A DNA stretch of 35,190 bases from an uncultured bacterium (GTDB lineage: Bacteria; Planctomycetota; Phycisphaerae; Phycisphaerales; SM1A02). The stretch covers positions 1 to 35,190 of the forward strand of contig CAJCCX010000178.1 of the NCBI GenBank assembly GCA_903961015.1, read 5' to 3'. The position numbers and the translations under genes are program-made. This document shows, piece after piece, positions 24,184 through 32,669 of this stretch (positions are counted from its first letter, which is position 1; each line of letters begins with the position of its first letter). Below the pieces are notes generated by a model. It saw only the letters and a program-made list of their open reading frames with translations, ran no database searches and was not told the DNA's origin.

Positions 24184-26468
24184 TGTGAACCTCCCGTTGG
24201 CGCTGCGGTGCCAGGAGCATTGACGGTTGGAGCTGCAGGCGACAACGCAATTGGCTTATTGAGATCTGTCCCAAGCCGTTGTAGATACGCAATCACAGCA
24301 AGCACTTTCGTGTCTTTGACATCCTCAAGACCGTCTGGCTTTCCATTTTCAGTGATCAACTGATCAAATACTTTTATTGCCTGCGCATGAGCCAAGTCCT
24401 GTGCGTTGGTAATCGTTTCCGGACTGTACGGAACGCCAATAGCGTGAAGCGTCTGAACGGCCTGCGTCGCTTGAGACCAATCGATCGGTTGATCAACAAG
24501 GTGTGCGAACCTCGGCATGATCGATCCAGGACTTGTATCAACAGGATTATTGAAATGGCGAAGATGCCAAAGTGCGCTTGGATTTCGAACGCCTTCTCGA
24601 GCAAGATCAGGACCAATCCGACGACTTCCCCAGAGGAACGGATGGTCAAACACACTCTCGCCAGGCTTTGAATACTCACCGTATCGCTCGGTTTCAGCAA
24701 CGAGCGGTCGAATCATCTGCGAGTGACAATTGACGCAACCTTCGCTGACATAAATATCACGCCCGATGCATTCGAGTGGCGTCAGCGGTTCGACAGTAGA
24801 AATGCGCGGAATATCGCTGCGAATCGTGAACATCGGGACAATCTCAAAGAGACTTGCGACCACGATCGCGATCGCGACCCACACGATAAATATCAGCGGT
24901 AATCCCTCAAATCCGCGGTGCCACCGAAGTCGCGCGAATCGATCGAGTGCGAATCCGACTGGCAGCACACTGTTGGGCGGCAATGTAGATGGCGGCGATG
25001 GATGTGGTCTCCACGACTTTGAGAGACGCGCCGCCTGATACACGGGCACGTCATACAAACGCGGACGACGCAACCATGTCATCAGTAAATTCGAACAACC
25101 GATCAATGCGGCGGTCAAATACAGCGTCCCTCCGATCGAACGAATCCAGTACAGCGGAGTCAATTTTGTAACCGTTGACAAGAAGTCGTACTGCAGAACG
25201 CCATCTGAATTGAACGTTCGCCACATGAGTCCCTGCGTCAATCCCGCCGCATAAATCGGGATGATGTACAAAATGATTCCAACCGTTGCGATCCAAAAGT
25301 GAAGGTTCACCCACGAAGGCTTTGCGATTGGCGCCTGAAACAATCGAGGGGCAAGCCAATACACCATGCCGAAGATCATGAATCCAACCCAACCTAGCGT
25401 TCCAGCATGAACATGGGCGATTGTCCAATCGGTGTAATGACTGAGCGCATTCACGCTCTTCACGCTGAGAAGCGGACCTTCAAAGGTGGTCATGCCATAA
25501 AAAGTAATTGCCACGACGAAAAATTTGAGAATCGGATCTTCCGCAACACGTCGCCACGCGCCGCGCAAAGTCAGAAGGCCGTTGATCATCCCACCCCAAG
25601 ATGGCATCCACAACATCAGACTGAACAACATTCCAACTGTCGAAGCCCAGTCGGGGAGCGATGTGTAATGGAGATGATGCGGCCCGGCCCAGATATAAAT
25701 GAAGACGAGACTCCAGAAGTGGACGATTGACAATCGGTATGAAAACACTGGCCGCCCTGCTGCTTTTGGAAGAAAGTAGTACATGATCCCTAGGAATGGG
25801 GTCGTCAGAAAGAACGCAACGGCGTTGTGGCCATACCACCACTGCATAAATGCGTCTTGGCTGCCCGCATAAATCGAATAACTGCGATGCCAATCAGCGG
25901 GCATGGCGAGATTATTGAAGATGTATAGAACAGCAATCGCCACAACCGTCGCGATGTAGAACCAGAGCGCGACATACAGATGTCGTTCTCGGCGAACAGC
26001 AATCGTGCCGAAGAAGTTCACCGCAAACACAACCCAAATCAACACGACCGCGATGTCGATCGGCCACTCGAGTTCTGCGTATTCCTTGCCTTGAGTAAAT
26101 CCAAGCGGCAAACTGACAGCGGCCGCAACGATGATCAATTGCCAACCCCAGAAATGAATCCGACTTAAGAGATCACTGAACATCCTCGCCTTGAGCAGGC
26201 GTTGACTGGAGTAATAAACCGCTGCGAAGATTGCATTCCCAGCGAATGCGAAAATGACCGCATTCGTATGGAGCGGACGAAGTCTCCCAAACGAGAGAAA
26301 CTCTCCAAGATTCGCCGACGGCATGGTGAGCTGCACGGCGATGATCACCCCCACCAACATGCCCACGACACCCCACAGCATCGTTACGAAGACGAATTTA
26401 CGAACAATGTCGTCGTCGTAACTGAACGATTCGAGCGTGGCCGGCGAGGTTTCTGGTTGCTGACTCAT
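24180..26468 (-). CDS. ccoNO: Fused cbb3 oxidase subunits I and II (CcoN-CcoO)
   Basis: A 762-residue single chain joining the catalytic subunit and the monoheme c subunit. The CcoN part (about 1-480) is polytopic and keeps the metal histidines: R-P-L-H-T-N-A for a low-spin heme, W-W-Y-G-H-N-A for copper and the cross-link region, A-G-P-H-H-L-H-Y, and W-T-I-A-H-V-H-A-G for the heme irons. After a proline-rich linker (near S-P-P-S-T-L-P-P) the CcoO part has one helix, then a heme site C-V-N-C-H at about residue 578 and S-Q-M-I-R-P. Fused CcoNO is known in Bacteroidetes and planctomycetes. GGAGAG precedes ATG 26468. It is the first gene of the oxidase operon and divergent from an Rrf2 regulator. 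Confidence 0.95.
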   Translation of the reverse strand: MSQQPETSPATLESFSYDDDIVRKFVFVTMLWGVVGMLVGVIIAVQLTMPSANLGEFLSFGRLRPLHTNAVIFAFAGNAIFAAVYYSSQRLLKARMFSDLLSRIHFWGWQLIIVAAAVSLPLGFTQGKEYAELEWPIDIAVVLIWVVFAVNFFGTIAVRRERHLYVALWFYIATVVAIAVLYIFNNLAMPADWHRSYSIYAGSQDAFMQWWYGHNAVAFFLTTPFLGIMYYFLPKAAGRPVFSYRLSIVHFWSLVFIYIWAGPHHLHYTSLPDWASTVGMLFSLMLWMPSWGGMINGLLTLRGAWRRVAEDPILKFFVVAITFYGMTTFEGPLLSVKSVNALSHYTDWTIAHVHAGTLGWVGFMIFGMVYWLAPRLFQAPIAKPSWVNLHFWIATVGIILYIIPIYAAGLTQGLMWRTFNSDGVLQYDFLSTVTKLTPLYWIRSIGGTLYLTAALIGCSNLLMTWLRRPRLYDVPVYQAARLSKSWRPHPSPPSTLPPNSVLPVGFALDRFARLRWHRGFEGLPLIFIVWVAIAIVVASLFEIVPMFTIRSDIPRISTVEPLTPLECIGRDIYVSEGCVNCHSQMIRPLVAETERYGEYSKPGESVFDHPFLWGSRRIGPDLAREGVRNPSALWHLRHFNNPVDTSPGSIMPRFAHLVDQPIDWSQATQAVQTLHAIGVPYSPETITNAQDLAHAQAIKVFDQLITENGKPDGLEDVKDTKVLAVIAYLQRLGTDLNKPIALSPAAPTVNAPGTAAPTGGSQ

Positions 26469-26609
26469 ACGGAAGTTCTCTCCAAATCGAGGCGTTTTTC
26501 TCGGAATGGCTCCAAGCGGAACTCTGAAATGCCGAGAAATTGAATACCGACGAAAAATCTTTACGAAACTCCATCAACGAATCACAGACCATGATATCGT
26601 AATTATGTT

Positions 26610-26634
26610 AGAATAGGAGACATAGATTTCTTAA
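26610..26634 (-). promoter_or_regulatory. Candidate regulatory block in the ccoNO / rrf2 divergent gap
   Basis: On the minus strand this reads TTAAGA, ten bases, TCC, then TATTCT, similar in order and length to the blocks at 6088-6112 (plus) and 8792-8816 (plus). It lies in a 252-bp gap between divergent starts (26468 and 26721) that holds no gene. Placement fits control of either gene, for example by the adjacent Rrf2 protein. The similarity is imperfect and the region is AT-rich, so chance is possible. Confidence 0.3.
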
Positions 26635-26720
26635 ATTATGAAAAGGAGTCTTTTTCTCCGACTCTCAAATGCGTAGCAGATCTTTCCGAGCAAATTCGAT
26701 CGAACCAAGGAGCCCCTCAT

Positions 26721-27263
26721 ATGTACGGAAAGCAAACACAGCGTGCGATTGGGGCGATGAGTCGCCTTGCGGAAGTTTGGGATGGTGCCCAAACGCGCTT
26801 GTCAGCAGTTGATATTGCACAGCAGCGAGCCCTTCCTGGGCCGATGCTCGCAAAAATTTTGACATCACTCTCGCAAGCAAATCTCATCGTCGGCTCGCCA
26901 GGACCTGGCGGCGGATATGCACTTTCACGAGCGCCTGCGGAGATTTCGTTTCAGGAGGTGGCAGACGTCTTTGAACGTGAAGATCCATCAAACCTCTGCC
27001 CTTTCGGCGGAGGCATATGCGGCGTTGGCAAAAATTGTGCACTCCATGACAAGCTTGTTGAAGTGCAGCGAACTGTCAAAACTTTCCTGGCGGAGACAAC
27101 ATTTGAAATTTTTCGCCGCGCTGCACAGGACGAAGAAATTGATGCTGAAGCTGTTGCTGTTATCGCATCAGTCATGCCAAGCGCGATCGCAGGTGCCATC
27201 GCAAATGACAACGGAAAATTACCTCGTGAAAGTTTTCGAGTCCGCGAACGGCGGCCGCTCTAG
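26721..27263 (+). CDS. Rrf2-family transcription regulator with Fe-S ligand cysteines (copy 1)
   Basis: A 180-residue winged-helix regulator; AAGGAG lies nine bases before ATG 26721. The helix-turn-helix region and wing are recognisable, with G-S-P-G-P-G-G-G-Y at 58-66 forming the wing typical of Rrf2 proteins. Cluster-type cysteines are C93, C100 and C106 (C-x6-C-x5-C, in C-P-F-G-G-G-I-C-G), as in IscR/NsrR-like members that hold an Fe-S cluster and sense NO, oxygen or iron state. The C-terminal 40 residues are extra. It is divergent from ccoNO, so control of the oxidase operon is the simplest inference. It is a paralogue of the gene at 28607. Confidence 0.9.
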   Translation: MYGKQTQRAIGAMSRLAEVWDGAQTRLSAVDIAQQRALPGPMLAKILTSLSQANLIVGSPGPGGGYALSRAPAEISFQEVADVFEREDPSNLCPFGGGICGVGKNCALHDKLVEVQRTVKTFLAETTFEIFRRAAQDEEIDAEAVAVIASVMPSAIAGAIANDNGKLPRESFRVRERRPL

Positions 27264-27281
27264 ACCGCAGTGGTCGAGGGC

Positions 27282-28526
27282 CTACGACGAACGCAATTCC
27301 AACCGGGGCAGCCAGGGCAATATTCCCAAAGCGATCGCAGCAAAGAGTGCGCCGATCCAAAAGACGACCTGTGCGTTGCCAGTGCTCCAAAGCCACCCAG
27401 CAAAGAGGCTTGCGATCAACAATGAAATTCCTTGCAGAAATCCAAAAATTCCAAGCGCAGTCGCCAACCTTTCCTTCGGGGCGCAGTCGACGATCAGAGC
27501 TCGCGCAGTTCCTTCTATACACGCGACGCTGACGCCATAAATCGCAAAGATCCCCCACAGTCCGACACGAGTTTCAGCTGAAACAAGCGCGAATGAAGCG
27601 TATGAAATGGCGTACAGGACCCATCCAGTCGCGAGGACATGCCAGCGACCGAACCGATCGCTCAACAATCCCATGGGATAACTCGCGATGGCATAGGTCG
27701 CACTTAATGTGGCATACATCAGGATTGATTCGACTGGAGTACTTCCCAGTTCTAACGCACGCAGTAAGAGGAATGTGTCGCTGGAATTTCCAAGCGAGAA
27801 CAAGACCAACGCCACGATTGCGATCCAAAATGCTCGCCCAAATGATTTATGACGCGCCGTTGCGTGCGCTTCTCGACGTGCGAGCACTTTGTCAGGATGC
27901 GTGCGTGGAATTAGAAAAGTGAGAGCCCATGCTGTCAATGCTGCCACTGCCGCACATGCGAAGATGATGCGAAACTGAAAACCATCCTCAGGAACCGCTG
28001 GTCGCGATCCAATGGACCATGCGATGATCCCTGCTGCGATCAACGATCCAGCCACTCCACCGTACGAATCAATTCCACGGTGAAATCCAAACGCACGCCC
28101 ACGGTCGGACTCCGGCACGCTTTCCGCAATCAGCGCATCGCGTGGTGCACTTCGGATTCCCTTGCCAATTCGGTCCAGTAACCGACCGCTGAAGACCATT
28201 CCCCAACCACCCGCAATCGCAATGATCGCCTTTCCAATGCATGCGAACCCGTATCCCCTGCGAACCCAACGCACTCGATGCCCGCTTGAATCACTGTGAT
28301 ATCCAGCCAATCCACGCACAATACTGACAATCGCTTCCGCAACTCCTTCGATCAACCCGAGCGCCACAGGACTTGCGCCGAGCACGCCGATGACAAACAT
28401 CGGAAGCAGCGGATAGGTCATTTCTCCTGCGAGATCTGCGAAGAGACTGATTCCGCTCAGAATCCACAGCGACTTAGGAAGTGGCAATCGCGGTTGTGCG
28501 TTCGAGTTTTTCATGGTGTACCGCAT
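27282..28526 (-). CDS. Major facilitator superfamily transporter
   Basis: A polytopic protein of about 414 residues with about 12 hydrophobic segments. The MFS loop motif appears as G-R-L-L-D-R-I-G-K-G-I-R after the third helix, and G-L-L-S-D-R-F-G-R-W in the second half. The family level is clear; substrate is not. Start: ATG 28526 has GAGAGG four bases upstream; ATG 28514 is possible, and the most upstream in-frame start (28559) falls in the divergent promoter. It sits between two Rrf2 genes, divergent from copy 2 and converging on copy 1 with 18 bases between stops, so it is likely regulated by one of them. Confidence 0.85.
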   Translation of the reverse strand: MRYTMKNSNAQPRLPLPKSLWILSGISLFADLAGEMTYPLLPMFVIGVLGASPVALGLIEGVAEAIVSIVRGLAGYHSDSSGHRVRWVRRGYGFACIGKAIIAIAGGWGMVFSGRLLDRIGKGIRSAPRDALIAESVPESDRGRAFGFHRGIDSYGGVAGSLIAAGIIAWSIGSRPAVPEDGFQFRIIFACAAVAALTAWALTFLIPRTHPDKVLARREAHATARHKSFGRAFWIAIVALVLFSLGNSSDTFLLLRALELGSTPVESILMYATLSATYAIASYPMGLLSDRFGRWHVLATGWVLYAISYASFALVSAETRVGLWGIFAIYGVSVACIEGTARALIVDCAPKERLATALGIFGFLQGISLLIASLFAGWLWSTGNAQVVFWIGALFAAIALGILPWLPRLELRSS

Positions 28527-28544
28527 GGCGCCTCTCAACAATGT

Positions 28545-28576
28545 ACGCACATGCGTCACATACGCACTTTGTGTGA
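28545..28576. promoter_or_regulatory. Candidate operators between the MFS gene and rrf2 copy 2
   Basis: ACGCA-CA-TGCGT (28545-28556) is a perfect inverted repeat. ACGCAC recurs at 28562, 17 bases on, and TCACA (28556-28560) faces TGTGA (28572-28576). These lie in the 80-bp gap between divergent starts at 28526 and 28607. The density of repeats suggests a regulator site, perhaps autoregulation by Rrf2; the protein that binds is unknown. Confidence 0.4.
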
Positions 28577-28606
28577 TTCATATATATTTCGGCAAAGGAG
28601 ATCTCT

Positions 28607-29113
28607 TTGTACGGAAAGCAAACAGAATGTGCAATCGCAGCGGTCAGCAGACTTGCGGAAATTTATGACAACGGGGTATCGCGACTCAACGCTGAAGAAA
28701 TTGCTGTTGCGCGAGGACTCCAAGCTCCATTCGTTGCAAAGATATTGACTGCACTCTCCATGGCTGGAATCGTCCGCGGATCGCGTGGACCTGGTGGTGG
28801 ATATACCCTCACTCGCACGCCGAAAGAGATCACGCTTCGCGAAATCCATAACCTCTTCGAAAGACCAGACACAAGTCCAAACTGTCCATTCGGTGGCGGA
28901 ATATGTGGAGCTGGATCCCCCTGCGCATTGCACGATTCGCTCGTCGGCCTTCAGGGAAACGTTGACCAATTTCTTGACAAGACAACATTTGAGGCATTTC
29001 GCGTTGCATATCAGGAACAAGGACATCGCCCAGTTCCATCGGGAACAAAGCCGAAGGTTGCTCGCCGAGAAAGCTATCGCGCACGAAAGCCGCGGTCACC
29101 CAAAGCTGGGTGA
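28607..29113 (+). CDS. Rrf2-family transcription regulator with Fe-S ligand cysteines (copy 2, TTG start)
   Basis: A 168-residue paralogue of the regulator at 26721: the same opening M-Y-G-K-Q-T, the same wing G-S-R-G-P-G-G-G-Y and the same cysteine positions C93, C100, C106 in C-P-F-G-G-G-I-C-G. C8 is extra. The start is TTG 28607, supported by AAAGGAG seven bases upstream and by alignment with copy 1. The C-terminus is basic (R-R-E-S-Y-R-A-R-K-P-R-S). It is divergent from the MFS gene and separated from hmgA by a strong inverted repeat. The two copies probably arose by duplication and now read different promoters or signals. Confidence 0.9.
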   Translation: MYGKQTECAIAAVSRLAEIYDNGVSRLNAEEIAVARGLQAPFVAKILTALSMAGIVRGSRGPGGGYTLTRTPKEITLREIHNLFERPDTSPNCPFGGGICGAGSPCALHDSLVGLQGNVDQFLDKTTFEAFRVAYQEQGHRPVPSGTKPKVARRESYRARKPRSPKAG

Positions 29114-29117
29114 TTTC

Positions 29118-29171
29118 ACTGGGAGCAGTCGCTCCCTCGCAGTCGCTCCCTCGAAAACTCTGTCTCCCAGT
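29118..29171. terminator. Inverted repeat between rrf2 copy 2 and hmgA, probable bidirectional terminator
   Basis: ACTGGGAG (29118-29125) and CTCCCAGT (29164-29171) are perfect 8-bp complements around a 38-base interior, directly between two convergent stop codons. The second arm ends on the last base of the hmgA stop. No strong T-run follows, so it may act as a processing or barrier hairpin rather than a classical intrinsic terminator. Confidence 0.5.
29126..29153. repeat. Perfect 14-bp tandem duplication
   Basis: CAGTCGCTCCCTCG occurs twice in direct succession (29126-29139 and 29140-29153) in the loop of the inverted repeat between convergent genes. It looks like a recent slippage product and could vary between strains. 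Confidence 0.75.
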
Positions 29172-30403
29172 TAGGCCTTCACCCCAACGGTGGCGAACGC
29201 TTCACCCGTTGGAGCGAGCAAGTTTGCTGTTTGCGGACGCCAACTCGACACGTACTTGGGATCCTCAATACTGATTGCTTCCTGCGTTGGCGCGAGGGGG
29301 CGGAATGTATCGCACATCACAGCGAGTTCGTTCGTTGAATGCTGATCCATCGTTGCTTCAACGGTGCCAGGATGTGGACCGTGTGCAATTCCCAGAGGAT
29401 GCAATGTCATTGAACCCTCTTCAACTCCCCTCCTCGCCGTGTAGTGACCATCAGCATAAAACATCACTTCGTCGCTATCGACATTTGAATGCGCGTATGG
29501 CACACGAATGGCTTCTGGATGAAAGTCGAGTGGTCTTGGGCAGAAACAGCAAATCACCGCGTTGTGCCCTTCGAAGACCTGATGGACTGGTGGCGGTTGA
29601 TGCAATTGTCCAACGATCGGCGCGAAGTCGAGCGCATGAAAACAGTACGGCCAACAGACGCCGTCGAATCCAACGATGTCCATTGGATCGTGCGCATATC
29701 GAAAAGAATGCAGCGCTCCACGCGCCTTCACGATGACTTCATACAACCCATCAACCATTGCACTCTTGGGAGTTCCAAATGGCCCTTGAGGTGGACGAAT
29801 GTCACGCTCGCAGTACGGGCTATTCTCTAGAAATTGCCCGACGCCTCCCTGCCGATACCGTGGTGGCGCTTGCACATGTGACCCGTTGACAAACTCCATC
29901 GTCACAAACCGCGCACCAGGTGAGTCGAAATCCATTCGATAGATAGTTCCCTTTGGAATGACAACAAAGTCTCGCGCATGCATCTGAAGTCGTCCGAAAA
30001 TCGTGGTCAGCAATCCAGATCCACACTGAAGAAATATGCATTCATCAGCTTGACCGTTCTTGTACAGCGTCGGCATCGATTCCTTCGCAACGCACATCGA
30101 TATTTCGACATCTGCATTGCCAAGCAACACTTTACGACCTGTAATTGGATCGCCTTCTGGACGCAGATTCTGAGTGCGAAGATGCCGCATGCGAAGCGCA
30201 CGCTCCTGCACATACGTTGGCTCGACGACACGACTCATTTCGCATGACTCGACTGCCGTTGGGGGATGCCGGTGATAGATCGTGCTCATCGTGCCAGAGA
30301 ACCCTTCGTTCCCAAAGACTTCTTCGAAAACAAGATGGCCGTCGACCATATGACGAACATGACGCTTGTGAGGAATCGAACCACGTGCGATATAGAAAGA
30401 CAT
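29171..30403 (-). CDS. hmgA: Homogentisate 1,2-dioxygenase
   Basis: A 410-residue cytoplasmic Fe(II) dioxygenase that opens the ring of homogentisate to maleylacetoacetate in tyrosine degradation. It has the cupin-type fold of HmgA with the conserved stretch H-S-N-V-D-S-D-E (H305 to E312) and H-P-L-G-I-A-H-G-P-H-P-G (335-346), which supply the iron ligands. Also seen are I-P-K-G-T-I-Y-R-M and a histidine-rich start. It is the shorter bacterial form. It lies 55 bases after the hydroxylase-dioxygenase fusion on the same strand, whose second half makes its substrate. Fumarylacetoacetase and maleylacetoacetate isomerase genes are not in the window. Confidence 0.93.
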   Translation of the reverse strand: MSFYIARGSIPHKRHVRHMVDGHLVFEEVFGNEGFSGTMSTIYHRHPPTAVESCEMSRVVEPTYVQERALRMRHLRTQNLRPEGDPITGRKVLLGNADVEISMCVAKESMPTLYKNGQADECIFLQCGSGLLTTIFGRLQMHARDFVVIPKGTIYRMDFDSPGARFVTMEFVNGSHVQAPPRYRQGGVGQFLENSPYCERDIRPPQGPFGTPKSAMVDGLYEVIVKARGALHSFRYAHDPMDIVGFDGVCWPYCFHALDFAPIVGQLHQPPPVHQVFEGHNAVICCFCPRPLDFHPEAIRVPYAHSNVDSDEVMFYADGHYTARRGVEEGSMTLHPLGIAHGPHPGTVEATMDQHSTNELAVMCDTFRPLAPTQEAISIEDPKYVSSWRPQTANLLAPTGEAFATVGVKA

Positions 30404-30458
30404 GTTGTTGCTCCGTGTGAAAGAAAATGAAGAACGAACGACTGAGTGACTACATAAA

Positions 30459-32567
30459 TCAGAGATTTCCGCGGCGCTCTTGCTCTAATTCCAACGCTTC
30501 AAAAAGGGCTTTAAAATTGCCTTTTCCGAAGCCTTTTGCACCTTTGCGCCCAATGATTTCGACGAATAGCGTTGGTCGGTCTTGGACAGGCTTTGTAAAT
30601 ACCTGAAGGAGATATCCCTCTTCGTCGCAATCGAGGAGAAGTCCAAGCGATTTCACGCGAGCATGCGACTCATCGATGGATCGCCCGAGCGCACCTTCAA
30701 CTCGATCCCAAACACTTTCGTAATACGTGTCGGGCAATCCTAAAAACGCAACGCCACGACGGCGCAGTTCGCCGACGGTTGCGAGTGCGTCACTCGTTCG
30801 AAATGCCAAATGCTGGACGCCAGGAGTTCCGTCATGCCAATCCAAATACTCCTGAACCTGACTCTTACGCAACCCTGCTGCCGGCTCATTGATTGGAATC
30901 TTGAGGACGCTTCGACCGCCGTCCATCACCTTGGACATCAACGCTGAATATTTCGTTGAAATATCTTGGTCATCAAAGTGCTTGAACAACTTGAACCCAA
31001 ACACTTCGCTATACCAGTCCACCCATGTATTCATTTGGCCAAGCCCCACATTGGCAACGCAGTGATCGACAGCACAAAGGCCGCATGGTCGCTGGATATT
31101 CAGGTCATTCATTGGATCATTGACGACCTTTCTGAAATTCGGCGCGAACAACTCCCCCATATTCCCATTCACATCACCACATCGACCGCGGCGACTGACA
31201 AGGCTGTGAACGCATCGACCAAATGCCTGAATGCCTGAAAAAACAGCGACATCGTCGCCATCACGAATTTCAACTGGCTCGTATGCACTCTTCGCACCAT
31301 TGCGCAAAGCCTGCTCATACGCAGCTTCTGCGTCGCGCACAGTGAAAGCGACATCGCTGACTCCGTCACCATATCGCGCAACATCCAAACTGGCGGGATG
31401 ATTTGGCGTCAAGCCCGTCATCAGCATGAGGCGAATGTCGCCTTGAACAAGAAGATGGCATGCTTTATCGCGACTCCCTGTTGTCAGATCGCTGAATTGA
31501 TCCGCCATGAATCCGAAGTTCGCTCCGTAGTACGTACGAGCTTGGAGCGCATTTCCAACATGCAGTCCAATGTGATCGACTCCAAGAAGCGCCAGTGGAT
31601 CTGCGGGCGCACTTTGAAGGAGGGTTGGCGATGCAGAATGTGTTACAGCATGCGATGCATGATTGCCATTTGCAGAGTGTTCTTTGTTCTTCGAACAAGC
31701 CGAACCATTTCGACACGTTCCACCGCAACCAACCTTTGGTGCGCCTTCGGTGTCGAGGTAGGAATTGATTTGAGCCAAATCATCGAGCACGAATAGTTGC
31801 TTCTGGAAGTGATCGATTTCGAACGATGTCGCGGCGACAATCGCAGGATCAAATGGGCGCCGAATGACTTCGGGCGACTGCAAGCAATAAAGTGATTCCG
31901 CAGGCGACGATGCAAGACCCGCACCAAGAATTCGAATGTGATCTTGCTCGCGAATCAGGCCAAATTCAACAGTAAACCAGAGCACATTGGTCAGGCGTAC
32001 GAGTTGTGCGGCATCCGCCTTGACTCCCGCGTGACCGAACCTTTCCAAGATTCGGGCCATCTGCTTGTCTGCACAGAGCGGCGTGTGGCCAAAGATGTCA
32101 TGAAATGCGTCAGGTTCTGGCAAGTATCCCTCGTGCTCGGGATCGCGAACAACGACCGTCACAGGGAGGATCTTGCGAGCGAGGCACGCGAAAAATGCAC
32201 GGGGGGGCAAGTAACCAGTCACCGCACGAACTTCCCACCCCGTCAGCGATTTGAGTTTATTCGAAACGTCTGCGATCACTGGAACATGGTCGTGGTCAAT
32301 CTCAAGGGCACGCGCTCCATCGAGCCAATGCGTACTTGCATGGAGCGGAAGGTATGTACGTTGCTGTTGGCAGAGTCGACTCCAAATCTGATGCTCACGG
32401 GGCTCATATGCGACAAAGTTCTGCCGAACAAATATTGTCTCTAACTCTGGAAGATCGTCTGATCCAGTTTCGTATTTCGCAAGTGCGACGCGAGAGGCTG
32501 CGACCTCCAAAGGATCCAACACACAAGGGTGAACGATTGTCGGCATTGATTTCATTGCAAATCTCAT
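30459..32567 (-). CDS. Fusion of phenylalanine 4-hydroxylase and 4-hydroxyphenylpyruvate dioxygenase
   Basis: One uninterrupted 702-residue frame. Residues about 30-270 are an aromatic amino acid hydroxylase: H-D-I-F-G-H-T-P-L gives H156 and H161, and W-F-T-V-E-F-G gives E201; the 5 and 40 spacing equals that of known phenylalanine hydroxylases. A linker (about 275-325) is rich in Cys, Ser, His and Asn (C-G-G-T-C-R-N-G-S-A-C). Residues about 330-702 are HPPD with two vicinal-oxygen-chelate halves and ligands H502 (V-D-H-C), H586 (V-Q-H-L) and E670 (F-V-E-I-I-G-R), plus the C-terminal G-F-G-K-G-N-F. The two reactions flank the tyrosine aminotransferase step, which is not encoded here. Starts at 32567, 32555 and 32546 are possible; none has a strong Shine-Dalgarno. 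Confidence 0.93.
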   Translation of the reverse strand: MRFAMKSMPTIVHPCVLDPLEVAASRVALAKYETGSDDLPELETIFVRQNFVAYEPREHQIWSRLCQQQRTYLPLHASTHWLDGARALEIDHDHVPVIADVSNKLKSLTGWEVRAVTGYLPPRAFFACLARKILPVTVVVRDPEHEGYLPEPDAFHDIFGHTPLCADKQMARILERFGHAGVKADAAQLVRLTNVLWFTVEFGLIREQDHIRILGAGLASSPAESLYCLQSPEVIRRPFDPAIVAATSFEIDHFQKQLFVLDDLAQINSYLDTEGAPKVGCGGTCRNGSACSKNKEHSANGNHASHAVTHSASPTLLQSAPADPLALLGVDHIGLHVGNALQARTYYGANFGFMADQFSDLTTGSRDKACHLLVQGDIRLMLMTGLTPNHPASLDVARYGDGVSDVAFTVRDAEAAYEQALRNGAKSAYEPVEIRDGDDVAVFSGIQAFGRCVHSLVSRRGRCGDVNGNMGELFAPNFRKVVNDPMNDLNIQRPCGLCAVDHCVANVGLGQMNTWVDWYSEVFGFKLFKHFDDQDISTKYSALMSKVMDGGRSVLKIPINEPAAGLRKSQVQEYLDWHDGTPGVQHLAFRTSDALATVGELRRRGVAFLGLPDTYYESVWDRVEGALGRSIDESHARVKSLGLLLDCDEEGYLLQVFTKPVQDRPTLFVEIIGRKGAKGFGKGNFKALFEALELEQERRGNL

Positions 32568-32669
32568 GAAACCAAGAATACCACGAAATCAAGATCGTCA
32601 ATTCGTTATATTGAATACAGAAGAATAATCTTTGTCTTTCGCCTGTTCTTGGCTTCAAGAGTTAACCCG

